Assembly (NCBI GenBank): GCA_022760475.1
Contig: JALEFZ010000043.1
Coordinates: 1 to 64,000, forward strand
Source of the DNA: Bacteroidia bacterium
GTDB lineage: Bacteria > Bacteroidota > Bacteroidia > J057
Reading direction: 5' to 3'
Length of the DNA: 64,000 nucleotides
Under the pieces are notes generated by a model, which was not told the DNA's origin, ran no database searches, and saw nothing but the letters and a program-made list of their open reading frames with translations. Shown in pieces: positions 19,152-28,418 of the stretch (its first letter is position 1; each line of letters begins with the position of its first letter). Position numbers and translations under genes: made by a program.

Positions 19152-21404
19152 ATGGAAGGAGTATGGAAGAAACTTGCTGACAACATTCCATTAAGTGCCC
19201 TAATAGCCATATTGCTTGATGAGGAAAATCTTGAATTCGAAATCTTGTATTCAAATTATTTCCTTTCGAAAAGGAATGGTTATGCTTATGAAAAGGTAGA
19301 AGGGAAAAAACTTAGGGAAGTTTTTCCTCCATTTTACCAAGGCAATCTGATCGTGCCCTCCAAGATGCTGGAGGCGATCAAGAAACAGGAATCCCTGTCC
19401 TATACCAATTGGGTTTATGTAGATGATATAGCCGGTGCTGTCATCCTTGATTTTACGCTCGTCCCTTTGGATCAACAGAGAGTTGCCATTATTACAAAAA
19501 ACTCTAATCAATTGGACGAACCTGAAATCAAGGTAGCTAAGCAAGAAAAAGAGCACAGCAGGAAAGCAATTTATACTTCATCTTGGCTTTGCAACGAATT
19601 TGGGGAGTATCAATTTGCCCCCACTTATAAGGACTTTTTTGGACTTGAATTTGAAAGTGAATCCAATATTCTAAATGAAGTACTTGAAAAAGTAGATTCA
19701 AATTTTAGAGAGCGGCTAGTCTTTTTTCGAAATCAAAAAATGCCTCTCACCCAATTTGAAATGGTTTATCGCTATCATCATCCTCATAAAGGGGATATCT
19801 GGGTGAGGGAACAAATGATAGACTCCTGGAATGGAACCGGCAGAATTAGCACGGTACAGGATGTGTCGGAAAAAATAAATGAAGAAGTAAACATTAAGGG
19901 AACTAATAACTTCTTCACTAAATTATTGAAGACCTCTCCTGACATCATTTACATATACAACCTTCTGGAGGGGAAAAATGAATATTCGAGTAAGTTTATT
20001 TTTGAAGAAATCGGTTACTCACCCAAAGAAGTCGTGGCGCTTGGGGATAGCTTTTTGCCGTCCATTATTCATGAGGAAGACTGGCAAATGGTTCTTGACC
20101 ATCATAGCAGTACCTTACCCAATCTGGTGGATGAAGAAGTAGCCGAGCTTTGCTATAGGTGTATTCATAAGAATACGGGAGCCTCTATTTGGCTTCTTTC
20201 GATAGAGAGTGTCTTTGAAAGAACCAAGGATGGAAGGGTGTCGAAAATATTTGGGATTGCCAGGAATGTCAGTGTAGAGAAAGAAGCGGAAATAATGTTG
20301 TTGGAGAGCAGGGATCAACTGCAAAAGGCCAATGACTTCCTTCAGAAAGTAGTCAAGACTTCCCCTGCTGTTACCTTTATTTTTGATCCGGGAACATGCC
20401 AGATTCAATTTATTAGTGAAAATATACTGGGCTATTCAGGCTATTCCTCGAATGAACTCATTAAGACCAATGAAAATGCCATTCGGATGGTAGTTGAGGA
20501 AGATGATTGGGAATTGATGGATGATTTCATGCAGAATAAACTGAAGCAACTAGATGAAAATCAATTTGAAAAGCTGGTTTTCAGGATCAGGAATAAGGAT
20601 ACGGGGAAGATCAGTTGGTTTGATTCCAAAATGACAATTTTTGAGGAATTTCCTGGGAAAAGGTCTAATCTGATCATAGGGGTGGCTATGGACATAAGCA
20701 AAGAGGTAAAATCCAAGAGGATTGCGGAGGAAGCAAATCAGGAATTACAGCAGTTTGTATACTCGGTATCCCACGATTTGAGGGCTCCAGTAAGGCATAT
20801 TGAGTCTTATGCGATGCTAATTAAGGAGGAGGGGGAAAATAAATTCTCTAAAAACGGGCAAAAATGGCTTGAAAGGATCATTTATTCGGCTAGGAGACAG
20901 GCCAGCATGATCGATCAATTGTTAAACTTTTCGAGAAATCGGCATGCCAGGTTAAATAAGGCAGATTTGGATGTAGAGTCATTGATACATGTAATTCAAG
21001 AAAATACAGAGAGACAGTATGCAAACTATCCTATTGAATGGGAGATTTCTCGGCTTCCATCAGCTCATGTAGATGAGGCCTTGTTTACTCAGGTATGGGA
21101 AAACCTGATTTCAAATGCAGTTAAATATTCCATCAAGAAGGATTTGATCAAGATAAGGATATTCAGCCAGGAGAGGGGAGAAGAATTGATTTTTGGTATC
21201 CAGGACAATGGTGTTGGCTTTGAAATGGAGTTTTCCGAGAAGTTGTTTAATTTATTTCAACGATTTCATGACAATAAAGAATTTCCTGGCCATGGAATTG
21301 GACTAGCCAACGTAAAACGAATCATTGAACTTCATGGAGGTCAAGTATGGGCAGAGGGGGAGGTAAACGTAGGTGCTTCATTTTTTATATCTATTCCAAA
21401 ATGA
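19152..21404 (+). CDS. Soluble multi-PAS sensor histidine kinase
   Basis: A 750-residue kinase without any transmembrane segment, so it senses an intracellular signal. Four PAS-like regions lie in tandem at about residues 10-110, 135-250, 258-385 and 395-525; the last three have PAS_3/PAC-type patterns (for example W.....S.....GR...I.G...D.S). The HisKA helix contains the phospho-accepting His541 in VYSVSHDLRAPVRHI. The ATPase domain shows an N box (WENLISNAVKYS), G1 (IQDNGVGFE), F box (LFNLFQRFH) and G2 (GHGIGLANVKRI). It overlaps the following receiver gene by four bases (ATGA), so the pair is coupled. Similar kinases in cyanobacteria and Bacteroidota act with Rcp1-like receivers. No chromophore-binding GAF domain is visible. 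Confidence 0.93.
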   Translation: MEGVWKKLADNIPLSALIAILLDEENLEFEILYSNYFLSKRNGYAYEKVEGKKLREVFPPFYQGNLIVPSKMLEAIKKQESLSYTNWVYVDDIAGAVILDFTLVPLDQQRVAIITKNSNQLDEPEIKVAKQEKEHSRKAIYTSSWLCNEFGEYQFAPTYKDFFGLEFESESNILNEVLEKVDSNFRERLVFFRNQKMPLTQFEMVYRYHHPHKGDIWVREQMIDSWNGTGRISTVQDVSEKINEEVNIKGTNNFFTKLLKTSPDIIYIYNLLEGKNEYSSKFIFEEIGYSPKEVVALGDSFLPSIIHEEDWQMVLDHHSSTLPNLVDEEVAELCYRCIHKNTGASIWLLSIESVFERTKDGRVSKIFGIARNVSVEKEAEIMLLESRDQLQKANDFLQKVVKTSPAVTFIFDPGTCQIQFISENILGYSGYSSNELIKTNENAIRMVVEEDDWELMDDFMQNKLKQLDENQFEKLVFRIRNKDTGKISWFDSKMTIFEEFPGKRSNLIIGVAMDISKEVKSKRIAEEANQELQQFVYSVSHDLRAPVRHIESYAMLIKEEGENKFSKNGQKWLERIIYSARRQASMIDQLLNFSRNRHARLNKADLDVESLIHVIQENTERQYANYPIEWEISRLPSAHVDEALFTQVWENLISNAVKYSIKKDLIKIRIFSQERGEELIFGIQDNGVGFEMEFSEKLFNLFQRFHDNKEFPGHGIGLANVKRIIELHGGQVWAEGEVNVGASFFISIPK

Positions 21405-21838
21405 ATTCTATTTCCACACTTAAGCGAAAAATCATTCTGGTAGAAGACGATGAGTTTGATGCCGAGATCATGATGATGCAGCTCGAAAAGACCCTCAATG
21501 CCAATGAAGAGGTCAAATGGATTAGTCAAGGTGAAAAGTTCCTGGAATATATTTCGGATCAGGAAAAGGTCTCCCAGGTTGGGGTGGTTTTTCTGGACTT
21601 ACGCATGCCAAAGTTGTCGGGCATTGAAATCCTCAAAGCTCTCTCAGCAAAGTTGCATAAAAGGTCTTTTCCTGTGGTTGTCTTTTCTTCCTCAAGGGTG
21701 AGGGAGGACATTGATACTTGCTATAAGTTGGGGGCAAATTCCTTTGTCACCAAACCTGGAGACTCACTAGAGTTTAATGAGACCGTTTCTCAGATGGGTA
21801 ATTACTGGTTTAATATCAACCAGATACCCGCTTCCTGA
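21401..21838 (+). CDS. Rcp1-like single-domain response regulator
   Basis: A 145-residue stand-alone receiver domain. The start is the ATG at 21401 that overlaps the kinase stop (ATGA); a longer upstream reading frame is discarded because it lies inside the kinase gene. Features: acidic pocket VEDDEFDAE, phospho-acceptor Asp66 in VVFLDLRMPKLSG, FSSSRVREDI with the conserved Ser/Thr switch and Lys in FVTKP. It has no output domain, as in the Rcp1 family that partners phytochrome-like kinases, and it probably passes phosphate on or acts by protein binding. Its stop is seven bases from the convergent LytTR gene. Confidence 0.93.
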   Translation: MNSISTLKRKIILVEDDEFDAEIMMMQLEKTLNANEEVKWISQGEKFLEYISDQEKVSQVGVVFLDLRMPKLSGIEILKALSAKLHKRSFPVVVFSSSRVREDIDTCYKLGANSFVTKPGDSLEFNETVSQMGNYWFNINQIPAS

Positions 21839-21845
21839 GTAAAGT

Positions 21846-22604
21846 TTACTTACCTTGGGCAAAGTGATCCATCAGTAGTTTTTTGTATGAACTGGAGACC
21901 TGAATTTCTGTCCCATCCTCCATTCTGACCTGGCCTGCCTTCCCTTTAATGTATCCCACTACATACTCCAGGTTGATTACATGTGCCCTATGCACCCTCA
22001 TGAAGCCTGATTCTCCAAGGATCTCTTCAAAATGCTTTAGCGGGCGGCAAATCATCTTTTTTTTCCCACTTGTCATAAAAATATCGGTGAAATTTCCATT
22101 TGCCTGACAACGGGTAATGTCTTTCATCTTTACCACTTCAAATCCTTCCATAACTGGCAAGACCACCTTGTGGGATTGCTGCTGCATGGTGCGAAGATTT
22201 TCAACCAGAATTTTGGTATGGAAAGCCTGGTTGTTTTTGGCAATGTTGTCCTCTACCTTATTAACAGCCTCGATCAACTCATCTACATCCACAGGCTTTA
22301 GTAGGTAATAGGCAGCACTTAGATTCAGGGCTTTAAGGGCGTACTGGGAATAGGCTGTAACAAAGATGGTTTCAAAATTTACTTCTTCCACCTGTTCGAG
22401 GAGGTCAAAGGCATTTCCGTAGGGCATTTCAACATCCAGAAAAACAAGATTGGGCTTATGGAGCTTGATTTGCTCTAGGCCAGTAGCTACACCATCGGCC
22501 TCTCCAAGCACGTCTACTTTGTCGCAATACCTATCAAGATAGGTTCGAAGTGTCTCGCGAGAAATGGCTTCATCATCTATGATTATGGCTTTGAGGGTAT
22601 TCAT
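21846..22604 (-). CDS. LytTR family response regulator
   Basis: A 252-residue two-domain regulator. The receiver domain (1-120) has the acidic residues IIDDEAISRE, Asp57 in LVFLDVEMPYGN and Lys in YLLKPVD. The C-terminal LytTR DNA-binding domain (about 150-248) shows the typical pattern VVKMKDITRCQANGNFTDI and FMRVHRAHVINLEYV. It lies seven bases downstream of a LytS-type kinase gene, and the two form an operon. Such pairs in Bacteroidota regulate envelope or exopolysaccharide functions, but the target is unknown. Confidence 0.95.
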   Translation of the reverse strand: MNTLKAIIIDDEAISRETLRTYLDRYCDKVDVLGEADGVATGLEQIKLHKPNLVFLDVEMPYGNAFDLLEQVEEVNFETIFVTAYSQYALKALNLSAAYYLLKPVDVDELIEAVNKVEDNIAKNNQAFHTKILVENLRTMQQQSHKVVLPVMEGFEVVKMKDITRCQANGNFTDIFMTSGKKKMICRPLKHFEEILGESGFMRVHRAHVINLEYVVGYIKGKAGQVRMEDGTEIQVSSSYKKLLMDHFAQGK

Positions 22605-22611
22605 GGCAATG

Positions 22612-24642
22612 TTAGTCTTCTTTTTTCCTTAATGGCATCTCCAGGATAACCTGAGTTCCTGTATGTTCCTTTTCCGGGTATGGATCATTTAAAATCACCG
22701 AAATTGGGTATTGGTATAGGTCTTTGATGATATCCAAGCGCTGAGAAGTGTTCTTAAGGCCGGTGGACTTATGACTTTTTTGATTTTTGGTCTTCATCAG
22801 GGCGGATTGCTGTCTGCCTATCCCATTGTCTAAAATGTTAATAATTAGCCTTTTTTCACCCTCCTCATGAATGCTGATAAATAATTCACCCTTTTCCGGT
22901 TTGTACCTGAGTCCATGCCATATGGCATTTTCGATGTAAGGCTGGATGAGCATAGGTGGGATCTTGAGCTTATCCACGTCCAGGTTTTCGTCAATCTGAA
23001 GTTCATAGTCAAACTTGTCTCCGAATCGGAAGTGTTCCAATTTGACATATAGCTTTAGGACTTCGACTTCGGTTGCAAGGCTTACAAAGTCTTGTTGAGA
23101 GTGGTCCAGGACTGTACGCATCAACCTGGCGAAGTCAGAAAGGTACTTGTTGGCTGTGCGGTCATCATGGCGGGCGATGAAACCGTTGATTGAGTTGAGG
23201 GAGTTGAAAATGAAGTGTGGGTTCATCTGGCTCCGTAGAGACTTCAAAGCCAATAATTGGTTGGAACGTCTTCTAGCCCTATTGGAACGGATCACCAGAA
23301 ATGCGGAAATGGAAACGATCAGCAAACCAATCCCTAAGAGGTACATGATCCTCCGTTGAGAGGCTTCTCGTTCTTGCAGGCTTTTGATTTTCTCATCTTG
23401 CAGCTCCTGTTCCTTTTCGAGGGTGGCAATTTTTTTGTCTTTTGAGGCGATTTGCTCATTCTGGCTCAGGATATTCCTGAATTTTCTGGTTCGCTCTGCT
23501 TCAATGGTATCGTTGAGGATTCGGGCTTTTTTATAGTGAAAAAGTGCCTTGTCTATTTTTCCTTCCTTTTCAAATCCTTCTGCCAAGAGTTCATGTGCCC
23601 TGGCTTGGGCATCTACCTCACCGATTTTTTCGGCTACTGCCAGGCCTTCCTGGAGGATGTTGATGGCTTCTTTGGTTTCTTCTTTACGGAGATAGAGACT
23701 GGAAATGCGGTTCTTCTTTTTTACCTCAGCCACGGAGTCTCGGGCAATATTGAGGCTATTTAATGCTTTTTTTTCATTATAAATGGCAGAGTCCAGGTTA
23801 TTTTCCTCTTCAAATGTCTCTGCTATTTGTTCATAGGTTTTGGCAACAAGGGTATCGTCCTCAAGTTCTTCGGCCACCTCCTTTTTGCGGATATATTCCT
23901 GCCTGGCTTCGAAGGTATTTCCCTGGGTTTGGTAATTCCTGCCCAGCTTATCCAGAGAATTTACGTAGCTTCTTTTGCCACCGGTATTGCTGCTTAGTTT
24001 GATTGCATTTTGGTAGTGGAGCTCTCCTTTTTTTGGGGAGCCTTGGGCTGTCCATAGGTCGCCCATTAGGGTCTCTGCATCAACCTGAGCAGGAACATCC
24101 CCTCGGGATTGCGCAAGGCGGAGGTAATCGGTTAACCATTTGCTGGCAGGCTCGGGTTTGGCAGCTTTAGAATAAGCAATCCCCAGGTATTTGGATAGAA
24201 TCATAGGGTCTACCCTGGCAGGGGTAGAAAACCGTTTTTTCTTTTTTCTGGTTGATTTATTGCTTTTGGGAAGTTCTTTTATTGAGTTTGCCTTTAAAAA
24301 AGCGTCAATGGCTGAGTTGTATCGCTCCAAATCCAGGTAAATCTTTCCTAAAAGAAAATATGCTTGTTGGTCTTTATACGGGTCGATATCATCCCTGTAT
24401 TTGAAACTAAAATAGCCTTCAATCAGATCTACTGCTTCCGTTGGGTTTTTCTTTGAGAGTGTCTCTGCCTGTTTTATCAGGTATTCGCTGTTCTGGCTAG
24501 ATTTGCGACCCTCCTTGGTATTGGCATTTTTCCACTCGTACGATTTTGCATCCTTTTTAACCTCTGGGTAGGATTGATTGCTTTGGCCCAAGGCAATTTG
24601 AGCAAAGCCAAGCAAAATGATATATACAAAAATCTTCTTCAC
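22612..24642 (-). CDS. TPR-containing LytS/YehU-type sensor histidine kinase
   Basis: The frame is open to a TTG at 24669, but the GTG at 24642 starts directly at a clear signal peptide (VKKIFVYIILLGFAQIALGQ), so 676 residues are preferred. After the signal come about 350 residues of tetratricopeptide repeats, predicted periplasmic, then a coiled coil, one transmembrane helix (MYLLGIGLLIVSISAFLVI) and a cytoplasmic kinase of the His_kinase (LytS) type: LKSLRSQMNPHFIFNSLNSI with the phospho-accepting His, N box PYIENAIWHGLRY and G box DNGIGRQQS. The TPR part probably binds a protein or peptide partner. Paired with the LytTR gene seven bases downstream. Confidence 0.93.
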   Translation of the reverse strand: MKKIFVYIILLGFAQIALGQSNQSYPEVKKDAKSYEWKNANTKEGRKSSQNSEYLIKQAETLSKKNPTEAVDLIEGYFSFKYRDDIDPYKDQQAYFLLGKIYLDLERYNSAIDAFLKANSIKELPKSNKSTRKKKKRFSTPARVDPMILSKYLGIAYSKAAKPEPASKWLTDYLRLAQSRGDVPAQVDAETLMGDLWTAQGSPKKGELHYQNAIKLSSNTGGKRSYVNSLDKLGRNYQTQGNTFEARQEYIRKKEVAEELEDDTLVAKTYEQIAETFEEENNLDSAIYNEKKALNSLNIARDSVAEVKKKNRISSLYLRKEETKEAINILQEGLAVAEKIGEVDAQARAHELLAEGFEKEGKIDKALFHYKKARILNDTIEAERTRKFRNILSQNEQIASKDKKIATLEKEQELQDEKIKSLQEREASQRRIMYLLGIGLLIVSISAFLVIRSNRARRRSNQLLALKSLRSQMNPHFIFNSLNSINGFIARHDDRTANKYLSDFARLMRTVLDHSQQDFVSLATEVEVLKLYVKLEHFRFGDKFDYELQIDENLDVDKLKIPPMLIQPYIENAIWHGLRYKPEKGELFISIHEEGEKRLIINILDNGIGRQQSALMKTKNQKSHKSTGLKNTSQRLDIIKDLYQYPISVILNDPYPEKEHTGTQVILEMPLRKKED

Positions 24643-24842
24643 AGGATTAACATACGTATCCCAAAGCAAAAAGAAAAACAGCCCTTTTATTCACCCAAAT
24701 TTTCATACGGCCTGCAATCTCATTCATCAATTGGAAGAATGAACTTATCCATTGAGGGGGCTTATTCACGGAGTCTATATTTTTTTCAAGTTTTTTTCGG
24801 TTGATCTTCTGCCTGTTGTTCAACCATTTCACTTAAGAAATC

Positions 24843-26030
24843 ATGAAAAAGACCCTTTCTTTTATTTTGGTATTGATTCCTCTTGCCGTTGGGGTAGTGC
24901 TAGTCAATAAAGTATTTTGGAACCAGCTATTTGCCAGCGAAAGTTATTCCACTTCTCTTGATGATAAGCAAGCGAATGCCATTGAGTTTGGAGGTAACAT
25001 ACAGGTTGCCCTTTGTTTGGATGTAAGTGGGAGCATGAGCGGCCTTATCGACCAGACCAAAGGTAGGTTGTGGGATATCGTGAATGAGCTCTCGAATGCA
25101 AAAATGGATGGGAAACCCACACAACTGGAGATTGCCCTTTACATCTATGGTTCTCCGATGCTTGGTGCCGAACATGGATACACCAAGCAGTTGACTCCAT
25201 TTACCACAGACCTTGACTTGATCTCTGAGGAACTATTTGCATTGGGAACCAGTGGAGGTGATGAATATTGTGGTCAGGTAATAGATGAAGCCATTAAGAA
25301 CCTTAATTGGTCTCAAGACAAAAAAGACTTAAAAATGGTGTTTGTTGCCGGAAATGAGAGTTTTGCTCAAGGCCCGGTATCTTACGAAAAGAGCATTGGA
25401 AATGCACAGGAGAAAAACATTGTAGTAAATACCATCTTCTGTGGAAACATTGTCCAGGGACGTCAGATGAGTTGGGAGCATGGGGCGAAGCTAGGCTTGG
25501 GAGAGTATATGAACATTGACCATAACCAGGCAGTAACTCACATCAGCACACCATATGACCAGGAAATCCAGACCTATAATTCTCGATTGAATGATACCTA
25601 TGTTTATTATGGGGATGAAGGCTATTTAAACAAGACAAGACAGGAGACTCAGGATAAGAATGCCAATAAGTTTGGTACGGCCAACTCTGTAAAGAGAGCA
25701 AAATCCAAGGTGTCTAAAAGCTATTGGAATTCTAAATGGGACCTTGTGGATGCGACAGAGGAAAAGTCATTCCAGTGGAAAGATGTAGATAAAAAGACCC
25801 TTGATCCAAAACTTCAGAAACTTAGTGAAGAAGAGTTGAAAGCGGAAATCAAGAAAAAATCAGATGAGAGAGCCAAATTGAAGAAGGAAATCAACGAGCT
25901 TTATAAGAAGCGTGAAGAATATGTAAAGGAGCAAAAGAAGAAGACTTCTGCAACTTCGCTTGATGAGGTCATGATCAACACCATTCGCAAGCAGGGAGAG
26001 GCAAATGGCATGTCTTTCAAAAAACAGTAA
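24843..26030 (+). CDS. Secreted or membrane-anchored VWA domain protein
   Basis: A 395-residue protein with an N-terminal hydrophobic segment (about 5-25; signal anchor) and a von Willebrand factor A domain (about 53-250). The metal-ion-dependent adhesion site is intact: D60-x-S62-x-S64 in CLDVSGSMSGLID, with the later Thr/Asp positions plausible in GTSGGDEYCG. The last 130 residues are highly charged, Lys/Glu-rich and likely helical. VWA domains bind protein ligands through the metal ion. Downstream lie a secreted protein and a DUF4349 protein, both also exported or membrane bound. Function unknown. Confidence 0.85.
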   Translation: MKKTLSFILVLIPLAVGVVLVNKVFWNQLFASESYSTSLDDKQANAIEFGGNIQVALCLDVSGSMSGLIDQTKGRLWDIVNELSNAKMDGKPTQLEIALYIYGSPMLGAEHGYTKQLTPFTTDLDLISEELFALGTSGGDEYCGQVIDEAIKNLNWSQDKKDLKMVFVAGNESFAQGPVSYEKSIGNAQEKNIVVNTIFCGNIVQGRQMSWEHGAKLGLGEYMNIDHNQAVTHISTPYDQEIQTYNSRLNDTYVYYGDEGYLNKTRQETQDKNANKFGTANSVKRAKSKVSKSYWNSKWDLVDATEEKSFQWKDVDKKTLDPKLQKLSEEELKAEIKKKSDERAKLKKEINELYKKREEYVKEQKKKTSATSLDEVMINTIRKQGEANGMSFKKQ

Positions 26031-26045
26031 ATGGGTGAATAAGAG

Positions 26046-26083
26046 CCCTCGCAGCATATGTTGGCTGTGAGGGTATTTCTTCT
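26046..26083 (+). terminator. Terminator of the VWA gene
   Basis: CCCTCGCAGC (26046-26055) pairs with GCTGTGAGGG (26064-26073) with one G-U pair, followed by TATTTCTTCTTTCT. The T-rich tail is interrupted, so efficiency is uncertain. Confidence 0.65.
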
Positions 26084-26187
26084 TTCTCATAGGAATAAAA
26101 GTAAATCATCCAAGTTCAAGTTTACTTCCTAAAGAAAATAGAATTCTCTTGATCAAAAACTCCTAAATCATCTTTAACTAAAGGAAA

Positions 26188-27009
26188 ATGAGATTCTTTA
26201 TTTCTCTCATCATTTTGCTGGGATATAGGAGTGTCCATGCTCAAGCCTTATCACAGGAATTATTTGATACCATTTTTGCCAGCAATTTACCAACTGATAC
26301 CAGCGAATCAGGAAAAAAGAAGGCAATGCTGCATTGGCCAGAAATAAAAAAACAACTGGATTGCTATATGGAATCTCCAGGCCGATACAGCAAAGGTCCT
26401 TGGGAATTTCTGCATTTCATAGACCTAGATAGAGATGGTTTGGAAGACGTTATTTATGTGGGATCTTGTGCACCTTACAATTCCACATGGATTTTTTGGG
26501 GAGAAGGAAGTGGGAGTTTCAGCTTAAAAAATTTGAACGACTCTTTGCGACTTTATTTCTACGATACATTGAATTCTATTGAACAAGACTCCTCCGGCAC
26601 CCAACTGGTTCTGACACATCATTCCTGTTGTGCTGACTACACGTATGTCATCTCAAAGTTTGTGGTTCCAAAAGGGCAAAAGCAGATCGTAAAGTTGGCT
26701 AGCCTTAAGTTTTCGAACAGGATCTATAGTCACTGGGAAAAAGTTGGCCTTAATAAGGAAATGAAGCTAAAATCTGCCATAATTTCACCTGACTCAGTAA
26801 GAAGTATGCCCTCGCATGAAAATTACTGGATGGAGGACCCTGCTTCAGATGACATGATGCACTATAATTTTGAGTTTTATATTCCTCGAAGGACTTCTGG
26901 CTATGTGCTAAAGGAACATCCCGAAAAGCCATGGGTACTTTGTATGATTGGAGAAACAGAAATTGGTATTGGATGGCTTCCCAAATCAAAAATTACAATA
27001 CAACATTAA
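26188..27009 (+). CDS. Secreted protein of unknown function
   Basis: A 273-residue protein with a signal peptide (MRFFISLIILLGYRSVHAQA). I do not recognise the family. The segment FIDLDRDGLEDVIYVG (about residues 75-90) resembles a calcium-binding FG-GAP/VCBS-type loop, suggesting a short beta-propeller-like blade, but there is only one clear copy. Two cysteines in HHSCCADYTYV are adjacent. It lies between the VWA protein and the DUF4349 gene, 11 bases from the latter, so those two probably share a transcript. Confidence 0.75.
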   Translation: MRFFISLIILLGYRSVHAQALSQELFDTIFASNLPTDTSESGKKKAMLHWPEIKKQLDCYMESPGRYSKGPWEFLHFIDLDRDGLEDVIYVGSCAPYNSTWIFWGEGSGSFSLKNLNDSLRLYFYDTLNSIEQDSSGTQLVLTHHSCCADYTYVISKFVVPKGQKQIVKLASLKFSNRIYSHWEKVGLNKEMKLKSAIISPDSVRSMPSHENYWMEDPASDDMMHYNFEFYIPRRTSGYVLKEHPEKPWVLCMIGETEIGIGWLPKSKITIQH

Positions 27010-27020
27010 ACTAATTTACC

Positions 27021-27875
27021 ATGAAATCACCATTGTTTAGGCGAGCCATATGGATATTGGCTCTGGTATTTGTCGTTCTATTTTCCTGGAGAATGTGGTA
27101 TGGATATCAAAATTATTCCAGTACCTACTTTATCAATTCGGTAAACCATTCATTTTTTAGTGGGTGGGTAGATCTTCGAAGTAATTATGCTTCGAAAAAG
27201 TATGAGATGAGGTCTACTGATGGTATGTCTACGAGTCAGGTGAGTCAAAAATATGAAAAGGTCGCAGTTGTGGAATCTGCAAGTACTGATTTTGAGAAAG
27301 CGGAGGAGAAATTGAGAGCGGAGATTGCAGAGAAAGGTGCCATTATTCAATTTCAGAAAAAGACTGGAAATCCGGGAAACAGGGCATTGCATTTGATGAT
27401 TGGCATTCAACCTGACCGTTTTGATGATATGTATGAGGCATTGATCTCAAAGATAGGTGAGATTCAAAGCAAGGAGATTACCAAGACAGACAAGACGAAT
27501 GAGTACAAGGAACTGAATGCGCAAAAGGCATCCTTGGAGAAAATCAGGAATTCACTATTGGCGTTGAAGAGCAAAGGTGGCAAAATTGAAGAGTACATCC
27601 AGTTGGAGAACAGAATCCTTGAGATTGAGGGGCAGTTGCAGGGATTGGGGGTACAGTTGGGTAATTATGATGCTGAGAATGAGTTTTGTACGATCAAGTT
27701 TTCCTTAACTGAAAAAATGGAGCAGCGAATCAGTATTGGACATCGCATGAAGGTGGCTTTGGAGTGGTCGTTGAAGATTTATTTGAGGATACTTCTTAGC
27801 ATAACCTTGGTATTGGGGATTGCTTATGTAGGGGTGTTGCTTGTTATGAGGGTGAGGAAGGCGATTGGTGCTTAG
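27021..27875 (+). CDS. DUF4349 domain-containing membrane protein
   Basis: A 284-residue protein with an N-terminal transmembrane segment (about 9-26), a periplasmic alpha/beta region with a long coiled coil (about 155-205, KASLEKIRNSLLALKSKGGK onward) and a C-terminal transmembrane helix (about 250-275). The DUF4349 signature is the two beta strands around a coiled coil ending in NEFCTIKFSLTE. The family often occurs with cell-envelope genes; its biochemical role is not known. Convergent with panD across a strong hairpin. Confidence 0.85.
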   Translation: MKSPLFRRAIWILALVFVVLFSWRMWYGYQNYSSTYFINSVNHSFFSGWVDLRSNYASKKYEMRSTDGMSTSQVSQKYEKVAVVESASTDFEKAEEKLRAEIAEKGAIIQFQKKTGNPGNRALHLMIGIQPDRFDDMYEALISKIGEIQSKEITKTDKTNEYKELNAQKASLEKIRNSLLALKSKGGKIEEYIQLENRILEIEGQLQGLGVQLGNYDAENEFCTIKFSLTEKMEQRISIGHRMKVALEWSLKIYLRILLSITLVLGIAYVGVLLVMRVRKAIGA

Positions 27876-27894
27876 TTTGGAGAGCTTTTGTATT

Positions 27895-27928
27895 TAGCCC
27901 TGACAAGCTTATAAGCCTGTCAGGGCTA
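27895..27928. terminator. Bidirectional hairpin between DUF4349 gene and panD
   Basis: TAGCCCTGACA (27895-27905) pairs perfectly with TGTCAGGGCTA (27918-27928). It sits between convergent genes and can act for both; neither side has a long T-run. GTTAGCTAAC (27931-27940) next to it is a small palindrome. Confidence 0.6.
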
Positions 27929-27944
27929 ATGTTAGCTAACACCC

Positions 27945-28292
27945 TCACACAAGTCGATTGCTCTCATCAGGAAATACAACCGTCGGTTGAAAACCCCTGG
28001 CTTCTTCCTCCTCCATCAGCGCGTAGCTGATCACGATGACACGGTCTCCGACCGCCACCTTGCGGGCTGCCGCACCATTTAGACAGATTGTCCCACTTCC
28101 TCGCTCCCCAATGATGGTGTAGGTCTCAAAACGCTCGCCATTGTTGATGTTCACAATTTGAACCCGTTCGCCCGGATACATATCCGCAGCTTCCATCAAA
28201 TCCTGATCTATGGTAATGCTGCCCACATAATTGAGGTTTGCTTCCGTTACCTTGGCTCGGTGAATTTTTGATTTGAACATGTTTCTCAACAT
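27945..28292 (-). CDS. panD: Aspartate 1-decarboxylase proenzyme
   Basis: Makes beta-alanine from L-aspartate for pantothenate and coenzyme A. The 115-residue proenzyme cleaves itself between Gly24 and Ser25 (in NYVGSITID), Ser25 becoming the pyruvoyl cofactor. Other family features: [14 protein letters not shown] at the N-terminus, [18 protein letters not shown], and [24 protein letters not shown]. The start at MLRNMFKS places Ser25 at the position used in E. coli. No other pan genes are near. Confidence 0.97.
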   Translation of the reverse strand: MLRNMFKSKIHRAKVTEANLNYVGSITIDQDLMEAADMYPGERVQIVNINNGERFETYTIIGERGSGTICLNGAAARKVAVGDRVIVISYALMEEEEARGFQPTVVFPDESNRLV

Positions 28293-28418
28293 AGGATAAT
28301 CTTTTTCGTAATGTTTTCTTCTTCTTTGATAAATGTGCTTGAATTGAATATCTCAAAAGAATTCTCCATTTCCATTGATCTATGTTAGAAAGCAAGGAAG
28401 TTGAATACTTTGGCCCAC

